This document shows positions 57,832 through 64,000 of a stretch of DNA of 64,000 nucleotides, in pieces; within the stretch, counting starts at the first letter, position 1; the number at the start of each line of letters is the position of its first letter. The notes under the pieces are model-generated. The model was not told the DNA's origin. It was given only the letters and a program-made list of their open reading frames with translations, and searched no databases. Origin of the DNA: Guyparkeria hydrothermalis (GTDB lineage: Bacteria > Pseudomonadota > Gammaproteobacteria > Halothiobacillales > Halothiobacillaceae); NCBI RefSeq assembly GCF_023555385.1, contig NZ_JAJSED010000001.1, positions 744,001-808,000 of the forward strand, read 5' to 3'. The translations under genes were made by a program, and so were the position numbers.

Positions 57832-58709
57832 GCAGCCCCGCGCCACGTCTGATCCTGGTCACTGGACAATCGGGCTCGGGCAAGTCGGTGGCACTCGCTG
57901 CTCTCGAGGACAGCGGCTTCTATTGCATCGACAACCTGCCGCCCGACCTGCTCGATCACCTGGCCGAGAGCTATCTCAAAGGCAGCATCGCGGCCCGCGG
58001 CATCGCGATCAGTATCGACGCCCGTGCCCCGGAGCAATCGCTCGCCGACCTGCCGGATCGTATCGACCGCCTAAGGCAACGCATGCCGCAGCTGCGAATC
58101 AGCAGCCTGTTCCTAGAAGCGGATCGCCAGCGCCTGATCACCCGTTTTTCGGAAACGCGGCGCCGGCACCCCCTCTCCTACCAGATCGAGAACCTGGTCG
58201 AGGCCATTGCCCGCGAAGGGCAGCTGCTGATGCCGATCCGCGCCTATGCCGACCTGGTTATCGACACCAGTCTCACGACCGTGCACCAGCTGCGTGAGGA
58301 CGTGCGGTCGCGCCTGATCGGCGAAAAGGTGGTTGGCCCGCGCATCCTGATTCAGTCCTTCGGCTTCAAATTCGGCATCCCGCTGGACTCCGACTTCCTG
58401 TTCGACGTCCGGTTTTTGCCCAACCCGCACTGGGATACCTCGCTTCGGCCACACAGCGGCCTGGACGAGGCCGTGGTGAACTACCTCGAACAGCACCCGG
58501 TCACGCACGATACCCGCTCGCGCATCAGCGAGTTCCTGGCACACATGCTGGTTCAGGCGAGCCGCAGCGATCGCAGCTACCTCACCTGCTCGGTGGGCTG
58601 TACCGGCGGCAAGCACCGCTCGGTGTATATCGTCGAGCAGATCGCCCGTGACCTCCGCCCCACCTTCGGCAACCTGGTGGTCCGCCACCGGGATCTGGGC
58701 AACCACTGA
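57828..58709 (+). CDS. rapZ: RapZ/YvcJ-type nucleotide-binding protein
   Basis: A 293-residue P-loop protein. In enterics RapZ is an RNA-binding adaptor that targets the small RNA GlmZ to RNase E and so controls glucosamine-6-phosphate synthase; whether a GlmZ partner exists here is unknown. Walker A is VTGQSGSGKSVALAALEDSG (about 11-30), followed by FYCIDNLPPDLL. C-terminal marks: SFGFKFGIPLDSD, RFLPNPHW and CTGGKHRSVYIVE. GTG 57828 overlaps the hprK stop; the long upstream frame is not used. Confidence 0.95.
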   Translation: MSSPAPRLILVTGQSGSGKSVALAALEDSGFYCIDNLPPDLLDHLAESYLKGSIAARGIAISIDARAPEQSLADLPDRIDRLRQRMPQLRISSLFLEADRQRLITRFSETRRRHPLSYQIENLVEAIAREGQLLMPIRAYADLVIDTSLTTVHQLREDVRSRLIGEKVVGPRILIQSFGFKFGIPLDSDFLFDVRFLPNPHWDTSLRPHSGLDEAVVNYLEQHPVTHDTRSRISEFLAHMLVQASRSDRSYLTCSVGCTGGKHRSVYIVEQIARDLRPTFGNLVVRHRDLGNH

Positions 58710-58753
58710 CCGGTAACGTCGGGGAATCCCCCTGTTCCCACCCGGTTTTTCGG

Positions 58754-58759
58754 TATGAT
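58754..58759 (+). promoter_or_regulatory. Candidate -10 box before the EIIA-Man gene
   Basis: TATGAT lies 40 bases before the EIIA-Man ATG in the 89-base gap after rapZ. The -35 region is weak (CCTGTT at 17 bases). Confidence 0.35.
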
Positions 58760-58798
58760 GCAGGCTTTGCCGAACGCGATTGAGGAACCGTCCCTGCA

Positions 58799-59200
58799 AT
58801 GACCGTCGGAATCCTGCTCATCTGCCACAACGACATCGGTGCCCAACTCATCGAGACGGCCACCGACATGCTCGAACGGCTGCCCACGCCGCTCGAGCAC
58901 ATCGATGTGCGCCAGGACGATGACCCGATCGATCTGCTCAACGCCGCACGCCGCCGGGTTGCGGACCTCGACAGTGGCGACGGGGTACTGGTCATGACCG
59001 ACATGTACGGGTCGACCCCTTCCAACATCGCCCATCGGCTGCGCGATCAGCACACGGTGCAGGTGCTCTCGGGCGTCAACCTCCCCATGCTGATCCGCGC
59101 ACTGAACTACCCGCGCCTGGCGCTGCCCGAGATGACTGCCAAGGCCTGCAGCGGGGGGCGCGACGGCATCATCCAGGAAGGAGCCACCGAAGGGTCATGA
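58799..59200 (+). CDS. PTS EIIA component, mannose family
   Basis: A 133-residue cytosolic domain of the mannose-type EIIA. The phospho-acceptor is His10 in VGILLICHNDIG. Next comes GDGVLVMTDMYGSTPSNIA, the family's second conserved block (DMxGGSP-like). No EIIB, EIIC or EIID partner is present, so it is likely regulatory rather than a sugar importer. It overlaps the HPr gene by 4 bases. Confidence 0.92.
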   Translation: MTVGILLICHNDIGAQLIETATDMLERLPTPLEHIDVRQDDDPIDLLNAARRRVADLDSGDGVLVMTDMYGSTPSNIAHRLRDQHTVQVLSGVNLPMLIRALNYPRLALPEMTAKACSGGRDGIIQEGATEGS

Positions 59201-59490
59201 ACGACGAAACCAGCACCGCATCGATCAGTCGCGACCTCACCCTGCGCAACCGTCGCGGGCTGCACGCGCGCGCCGCGGCGCGCTTTGCCGCCACCGCCGA
59301 ACGCTTCGACAGCGACATCGAGGTGGCCTTCAACGGGCGAAACGTCAACGGCAAATCGATCATGGGGCTGATGATGCTGGCCGCCGCTTGCGGCAAGACC
59401 ATCACCGTCACCGTCACCGGTGGCGACGCCAACGAGGCGCTGGACGAGATCGCCGATCTCGTCGATGCGCGTTTTCACGAATCCGAATAA
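59197..59490 (+). CDS. ptsH: PTS phosphocarrier HPr
   Basis: A 97-residue HPr-like carrier. His23 (in NRRGLHARAAARFA) corresponds to His15 of classical HPr and Ser54 (in NGKSIMGLMMLA) to Ser46, the target of HPr kinase; their spacing of 31 residues matches exactly. It passes phosphate from enzyme I to EIIA proteins, but no enzyme I gene is found in this window, which is unusual since ptsI or ptsP often sits close by. Confidence 0.94.
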   Translation: MNDETSTASISRDLTLRNRRGLHARAAARFAATAERFDSDIEVAFNGRNVNGKSIMGLMMLAAACGKTITVTVTGGDANEALDEIADLVDARFHESE

Positions 59491-59509
59491 CAGATACACG
59501 GGACCAACG

Positions 59510-59836
59510 ATGCAACGCAGAGGCAATCAAGCGAAAGACAGCTACGTCGGGCTGGACAAGGACCGCGACGGCGGCATGACCTTCCTCGGCCGCCTGGTGC
59601 TCGATGCCCGGGTCTTCGGCCTCATCCCCGAGGACGAGACCTGCGAGGGCTGGGAACTCGGCCGCATGCAGGGGCTCGCCGACCGGGTCAATGCCGAATG
59701 GGACAAGCACGGCGGCGGCATCCCGAGCCTGCTGCCGGACGACCTGCGCGCCCGTCACGCGCAGGCCTACGAAGATCAGATGAACAAGGCACGCAAGGAA
59801 GGCTGGGATCCCGACGCCAACATGGAAGAGGACTGA
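59510..59836 (+). CDS. Unknown small protein after HPr
   Basis: I do not recognise this 108-residue protein. It starts 19 bases after ptsH and ends before a strong terminator, so it is the last gene of the PTS unit. No signal peptide or membrane helix. It is rich in charged residues and Gly; visible stretches are MTFLGRLVLDARVFGLIPED (about 23-42), ELGRMQGLADRVNAEWDKHG and LPDDLRARHAQAYEDQMNKA. Function cannot be assigned. Confidence 0.7.
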   Translation: MQRRGNQAKDSYVGLDKDRDGGMTFLGRLVLDARVFGLIPEDETCEGWELGRMQGLADRVNAEWDKHGGGIPSLLPDDLRARHAQAYEDQMNKARKEGWDPDANMEED

Positions 59837-59866
59837 TTCCTCCCGATCGGGACGAAAGCCCGCAGC

Positions 59867-59903
59867 AAAAAGGCCGCCGGTCGATGACCAGGCGGCCTTT
59901 TTT
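59867..59903. terminator. Bidirectional terminator between the PTS and hemL units
   Basis: AAAAAGGCCGCC (59867-59878) pairs with GGCGGCCTTTTTT (59891-59903). The loop itself can form GGTC/GACC. With A and T runs on both sides it can stop both the plus-strand PTS operon and minus-strand hemL operon. Confidence 0.92.
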
Positions 59904-59946
59904 GTTGCTGGCGGCCGACCCATCCGGGCCGGCCCGAGTGCCGCGA

Positions 59947-61236
59947 TCAGCCGGCCATTCGAGCGAAGACGCGCTCGGCCGCCTCGATGGTGGCGTGAAT
60001 CTCTTCCTCGCCATGTGCCATCGAGACGAACCCCGCCTCGAACGACGACGGCGCGAAGTACACGCCCTCCTCGAGCATGCCGTGGAAGAAGGTCTTGAAT
60101 GCCTCCTTGTCGCAGGCCGTGGCATCGTTGAAGTTGGCCACGCGGTCCTTGTCGGTGAAGAACAGACCGAACATGCCACCCGCGTTCTGGGTGATCATCG
60201 CGATGCCATGCTTCTTCGCCGCCGCGGACAGGCCGTCGCAGAGCGCCTGCGTCCGACGGGTGAGCACATCGAAGAAGCCCGGCACGCGGATCAGCTCGAG
60301 CGTCTTCACGCCCGCGGCCATCGCCACCGGATTCCCGGAGAGCGTGCCGGCGTGATAGACCGGCCCCATCGGCGAGATCATCTCCATGATCTCGCGGCGA
60401 CCGCCGAAGGCGCCTACCGGCATGCCGCCACCGATCACCTTGCCCATGGTAGTCAGGTCCGGCTTGATGCCGTAATGCTCCTGAGCGCCGCCCAGCGAGA
60501 CCCGGAAGCCGGTCATGACCTCGTCGAAGATCAGCACCGCACCGTGCTCGTCGCAGACCTGTCGCAGCCCCTCGAGGAAGCCCGGCTCCGGCGGGATGCA
60601 GTTCATGTTGCCGACCACCGGCTCGACGATGATCGCGGCGACCTCGTCACCCACTTCCTCGAAGACCTTTTTCACCTGATCGAGGTTGTTGTACTCGACG
60701 GTGGTGGTCAGGTCGGCAAATGCCTTGGGCACGCCCGGCGAGCTCGGCACGCCGTGAGTCAGCGCACCGGAACCGGCCTCGACCAGCAGCGAATCGGAAT
60801 GACCGTGGTAGTTGCCCTGGAACTTGACGATCCGATCGCGACCGGTGAAACCCCGGGCCAGACGGATGGCGCTCATGGTTGCCTCGGTACCCGAGGACGT
60901 CAGGCGCACCATGTCCATCGACGGCACCAGATCGCACAGCAGGTCCGCCATGCGGGTCTCGCTGACCGTCGGCGCACCGAAGGACAGACCATCCTTGGCC
61001 GCCTCGCGGACCGCCTCGATCACGTCCGGGTGCGCATGCCCGAGAATCATCGGCCCCCAGGAGCCGACGTAGTCGATGTACGGCTTGTCGTTCTCGTCAA
61101 AGAAACGGGCTCCCTCGGCGTGCTTGACGAACACCGGGTCGCCGCCGACCGAGCCGAAGGCGCGCACCGGCGAGTTCACCCCGCCGGGGATATGGGCCTG
61201 TGCCTTTTCGAACAGCTCGTGGTTGGATGCGGTCAT
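59947..61236 (-). CDS. hemL: Glutamate-1-semialdehyde 2,1-aminomutase
   Basis: A 429-residue PLP enzyme that makes 5-aminolevulinate, the second C5 step after hemA. The PLP lysine lies in [18 protein letters not shown] (about residue 270). Other marks: [35 protein letters not shown] and [17 protein letters not shown]. The ATG shares one base with the thiE stop (TGATG). The upstream frame extends to 61302 inside thiE and is not used. Confidence 0.97.
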   Translation of the reverse strand: MTASNHELFEKAQAHIPGGVNSPVRAFGSVGGDPVFVKHAEGARFFDENDKPYIDYVGSWGPMILGHAHPDVIEAVREAAKDGLSFGAPTVSETRMADLLCDLVPSMDMVRLTSSGTEATMSAIRLARGFTGRDRIVKFQGNYHGHSDSLLVEAGSGALTHGVPSSPGVPKAFADLTTTVEYNNLDQVKKVFEEVGDEVAAIIVEPVVGNMNCIPPEPGFLEGLRQVCDEHGAVLIFDEVMTGFRVSLGGAQEHYGIKPDLTTMGKVIGGGMPVGAFGGRREIMEMISPMGPVYHAGTLSGNPVAMAAGVKTLELIRVPGFFDVLTRRTQALCDGLSAAAKKHGIAMITQNAGGMFGLFFTDKDRVANFNDATACDKEAFKTFFHGMLEEGVYFAPSSFEAGFVSMAHGEEEIHATIEAAERVFARMAG

Positions 61237-61931
61237 CAAGATGTCTCCGGATCTTCGGTGGTCTGAATGGATTCGGTATTGTCGGCCGCCATCGCATGGC
61301 AAAGGGCCTCGGCGGCGGCACGGATGTCAGGGGCGGCGAACACTTCGCTGATCACCGCAATCATGTCGGGCCGGTGCGCCATCAGGTCGCGGACGTTCGT
61401 GGCGGTGATCCCGCCGATACCGCAGACCGGGCGTCCCAGTCGTTCGCGCGCCCAGCCAAGCACCTCGGCCGGGGCGCCGGGGGCATGGGGTTTGGTCGGC
61501 GAGGGAAACATCGCCCCGAAGGCGAGATAGTCGGCGCCTTCGGCCGCCGCCCGCTCGGCCCGAAGCCGGTCAGCATAGCAAGACACACCGATGATCGCAT
61601 CGAGCCCCTCGGCGGCGAATCGCGCGCGGGTCTCGGTCAGTGGTGCGTCGTCTCGCCCGAGGTGAACACCGTCGGCACCGACCTCGATCGCCAGCGCCAC
61701 GTCGTCGTTGACGATGAACGATCGCCCGTGTCGCCGACACAACTCGGCCAGGGCCGCCGCCTCCTCGCGGCGGCGTGCGACATCGTCGCTCTTGTCGCGA
61801 TACTGCACCACACGGGCACCCCCCGCGATTGCCTCGCTTACGGATTCGACCAGCGCCGCGCGCTGAAAGCGCGTGGTGTCGGTAATCACGTACAGGCCAG
61901 TCAGGTTCTCCCGGGTCATCATCTCGCTCAT
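61236..61931 (-). CDS. thiE: Thiamine-phosphate synthase
   Basis: A 231-residue TIM-barrel enzyme joining HMP-pyrophosphate and thiazole phosphate into thiamine phosphate. Marks: [21 protein letters not shown] (Q-x-R/K-x-K type), [14 protein letters not shown], the [11 protein letters not shown] loop and [10 protein letters not shown]. It overlaps glk by 4 bases and touches hemL, so it belongs to the glk-thiE-hemL unit. Confidence 0.95.
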   Translation of the reverse strand: MSEMMTRENLTGLYVITDTTRFQRAALVESVSEAIAGGARVVQYRDKSDDVARRREEAAALAELCRRHGRSFIVNDDVALAIEVGADGVHLGRDDAPLTETRARFAAEGLDAIIGVSCYADRLRAERAAAEGADYLAFGAMFPSPTKPHAPGAPAEVLGWARERLGRPVCGIGGITATNVRDLMAHRPDMIAVISEVFAAPDIRAAAEALCHAMAADNTESIQTTEDPETS

Positions 61932-62935
61932 CGTGACAGGGTTTGTTCCTCCGCGAGCCGTCGCGCACCGGCCAGCCCCAGACTCCCGTCCGGCACCACC
62001 CACAGCGGCATACGACCGAGCATGGTCGCAAAGCGGCCCTTGTCGAGAAAGCCCTCCAGCGTGTAATCACGCAGAAACGGCAGGATATGTCCGACGATCG
62101 CCCCGGCCAGGAACACCCCGCCCACCGGCAACGTCTTCAGGGCCAGGTTGCCGGCTTCGGCACCGAGAATCCGTGCAAACATCCGGCAGGCGATCATCGC
62201 GCATTCGTCTTCCCCGCGGCTCGCCCAGCGGGTGATCAGGGCGTTGGGGTCACTTGCCTCGGCAAGGCGCTGATCGGCATCGGCGGTCGGCCTACCGAGG
62301 CCCGACTGGCGGGCGAATGCGTACAGGGAAGAAAACCCGTCACCGCTCAGGATGCGTTCATAGCTGACATGCCCGCCGAACCGCCCGCGCAGGAAGGTCA
62401 GCAGGGCCGCCTCGCGATCATCGTTGGGGGCGAAATCGCAATGTCCGCCCTCGCTCGGCATCGGCCGGTGCCGCTCGCCATCGTCGAAAAAGATTGCCTC
62501 TCCCAGGCCGGTACCGGGTGCGATCACCGCGGCATGCCCCGCGTCGGTCGCGGCTTCGGGATTGAGATTGACGCGTCGGTCAACGGGACTGGCCAACGCC
62601 CCCATACCTACGGCGATCAGATCATTGGCCAGCCGCACGCGCGCGCCGCCCAACACGGCACTCAGTTCGGCCGCCGACAGCGTCCACGGCAGATTGGTCG
62701 CCTGCACGCGCGCCTCGTCACCGTCACCACGGACCGGTCCGGCCACCCCGAACGCGGCCGCCGATATACCGTCGAAGCGGCTTGCCTGGACCTCGTCCAG
62801 GAACGCTTGCAGAAGGGAGGCGAAGTCGTTGTATTCGCGGCTGTCCAGTGTCCGCTCGACTCCCGCGCCTTCCTCGCCTGGCGGGTAGAGCACCAGCCGC
62901 GAGCGCGTCCCTCCGATATCGCCAGCAAGAATCAT
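61928..62935 (-). CDS. glk: Glucokinase
   Basis: A 335-residue ASKHA-fold enzyme that phosphorylates glucose with ATP. Marks: AGDIGGTRSRLVLY (ATP site, about 4-17), LANDLIAVGMG, VIAPGTGLGEAIFF and PSEGGHCDFAPND (glucose-binding residues of the E. coli-type glucokinase). It follows the GH15/phosphorylase-kinase-like gene, with TAATG overlap, so it may take glucose from that enzyme. The upstream frame (to 63049) is not used. Confidence 0.94.
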   Translation of the reverse strand: MILAGDIGGTRSRLVLYPPGEEGAGVERTLDSREYNDFASLLQAFLDEVQASRFDGISAAAFGVAGPVRGDGDEARVQATNLPWTLSAAELSAVLGGARVRLANDLIAVGMGALASPVDRRVNLNPEAATDAGHAAVIAPGTGLGEAIFFDDGERHRPMPSEGGHCDFAPNDDREAALLTFLRGRFGGHVSYERILSGDGFSSLYAFARQSGLGRPTADADQRLAEASDPNALITRWASRGEDECAMIACRMFARILGAEAGNLALKTLPVGGVFLAGAIVGHILPFLRDYTLEGFLDKGRFATMLGRMPLWVVPDGSLGLAGARRLAEEQTLSR

Positions 62936-64000
62936 TACCCAACCCCCTCCTCTTGCAACGGTTCGGCATCGGCACGCAGCAGGTATTCGAGCGCTGCGGT
63001 CACCCATTCGGCCACCGCCGTCGGCGGCAGGCGATAGAACGCCTGCCAAGCATCCGCCCGGCGCTCGTCATAGCGATCCGCATCCTCGGGATGCTCGGCG
63101 AGCCAGGCCAGCCGCACGGCATGACCGGTGAGCACATCGAGCACCAGCGGTTCGGCAATCGACAGATCGGGCGTCCCCGCCGCGATCTCCGAGAGCGTCG
63201 CGAGTGTCTCGATGCACAACTGTCGGTATTCGGGTGCCTCGATCCGGTTCAGCCGGTGCTCGACGGCCAGGGCGAAGTTGTGTTCACCGGCCGTGTACTG
63301 GCCCCGATAGCGTTGGCTGTCGATCAGGCTGCGGGCATCGAACCGGTTACCGATCACCAAAGCCGGCACATGGCCCAACAGCTCCCAGACCCCGCGGAAG
63401 AAGACCTCGGGCAGCCGGCTCATCGCCCCGTCCACCTGTCGGCGATGGTACCAATCCACGTGACCAGTCTCGTTCGGGGTTGATTCGACCGCCGCGTAGC
63501 CCATGGGTTCGCCGGGCGCGCGAGCCAGGGACAGCCCGCCGCCGTCACGACGATGAAGCGCCTCGAGCCGCTCCGGATGGCCACGCCAGGTGATGGCCTC
63601 CCTCAGCCGCAGACGGATCTCGTGGGGCGGCATGGCGGCCAGGTCATCAAGCGCCTGCGACGGGCCGAGGTGTGCTTCGCGTGAGTGCAGCGCGACGAGA
63701 ATCTGCAACAACGGCCCGGTGCGCAGGGTAATGACGTCCTCGAACAGCCCGGGCTCGGCACGCAGCCAGGCGCCGAGATGGATGACCAGCTCCTGGGTCA
63801 GGGCGCGTTCCCGCCAGTCGTCACCACAGTACGCGGCGATACGCCGCAGGATTTCCTGGTTGGCGACCGGGGACTCGATTACCGCATCTCGGGTGTACGA
63901 ACGCCCCACCGCCACACGCTTCTGGTGCACGACCAGATCCATCATCGCCACCTCGAGAAAGGCATCGACCATGCCGGCCTTTTCGGCCGCCTGCCGCATA
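62935..64000 (-). CDS. GH15/phosphorylase-kinase-like protein, C-terminal part (cut by window edge)
   Basis: The last 354 residues of a protein that continues beyond the window end; the 5' part is missing. Recognised text resembles the bacterial family related to glycoside hydrolase 15 and to the alpha/beta subunits of phosphorylase kinase: VAVGRSYTRDAVIESPVAN, LTQELVIHLGAWLRAEPGLF, LVIGNRFDARSLIDSQRY and EHNFALAVEHRLNRIEAPEY. Such proteins are usually over 1000 residues long, and their roles in bacteria are poorly known. Any glucoamylase-like active site would be in the missing N-terminal half. It is followed directly by glk. Confidence 0.75.
   Translation of the reverse strand, partial: MRQAAEKAGMVDAFLEVAMMDLVVHQKRVAVGRSYTRDAVIESPVANQEILRRIAAYCGDDWRERALTQELVIHLGAWLRAEPGLFEDVITLRTGPLLQILVALHSREAHLGPSQALDDLAAMPPHEIRLRLREAITWRGHPERLEALHRRDGGGLSLARAPGEPMGYAAVESTPNETGHVDWYHRRQVDGAMSRLPEVFFRGVWELLGHVPALVIGNRFDARSLIDSQRYRGQYTAGEHNFALAVEHRLNRIEAPEYRQLCIETLATLSEIAAGTPDLSIAEPLVLDVLTGHAVRLAWLAEHPEDADRYDERRADAWQAFYRLPPTAVAEWVTAALEYLLRADAEPLQEEGVG

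Overview
The window is chromosomal DNA from a high-GC (roughly 65% by eye) gammaproteobacterium. The gene content suggests a halophilic or halotolerant, probably sulfur-oxidising lineage such as Halothiobacillaceae (Guyparkeria-like) or Ectothiorhodospiraceae. The reasons are a BCCT osmolyte carrier, an exported rhodanese, a Tat-exported DsrE-family protein, a short HisG, and gammaproteobacterial gene orders (kdsD-kdsC-lptCAB-rpoN-hpf-ptsN-hprK-rapZ, holC-valS, dnaX-ybaB-recR with the SRP RNA gene in front). The lineage is an inference. No rRNA, tRNA, insertion sequence, prophage or CRISPR array was seen. The window is densely coding, and many gene pairs overlap by 4 bases (ATGA or GTGA).

Layout. 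1-8.9 kb: a BCCT transporter; an orphan binding lipoprotein coupled to a PhnD-PAS-GGDEF sensor; an exported rhodanese; ugd, darP and tspO. 9-14.6 kb: truD and pyrC, a Tat-exported DsrE-like protein, an ArnT-like glycosyltransferase, then pyrD on the other strand. 14.8-18 kb: a GT4 glycosyltransferase plus glycogen-debranching-like enzyme pair. 18-25 kb (minus strand): moeB, a small unknown gene, prmC, prfA, hemA, a PAP2 phosphatase and a GT2 glycosyltransferase. 25-37 kb: a giant GAF-GGDEF-globin-GAF-EAL protein, a YbhN-like membrane protein, holC-valS, mnmC-yjbQ and a PilZ-diguanylate cyclase pair.

37-50 kb (minus strand): recR, ybaB, dnaX, the SRP RNA gene, hisC-hisD-hisG, murA, and an mla phospholipid-transport operon that contains a TolC-family gene and begins with an unknown gene. 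A SUMF1-fold protein precedes it. 50.6-59.9 kb (plus strand): the LPS/RpoN/PTS-Ntr cluster, ending with HPr and an unknown gene before a bidirectional terminator. 59.9-64 kb (minus strand): a GH15/phosphorylase-kinase-like gene cut by the window edge, glk, thiE and hemL.

How the genes work together. Much of the window builds the envelope: LPS core precursors and LPS export, phospholipid trafficking, peptidoglycan precursors and glycosyltransferases. A second theme is cyclic di-GMP: three proteins with GGDEF domains and one PilZ receptor, with inputs that appear to include a periplasmic ligand (PhnD plus lipoprotein) and a haem gas sensor (globin). A third is carbon and phosphate control through a PTS made of EIIA-Ntr, EIIA-Man and HPr with an HPr kinase but no enzyme I at the locus, close to sugar and glycogen-type enzymes. 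Best leads for new biology are the lipoprotein/sensor pair at 1.9-5.5 kb, the internal globin at 26.7 kb, TolC inside mla at 45.6 kb, and the apparently leaderless hemA promoter at 22.9 kb.
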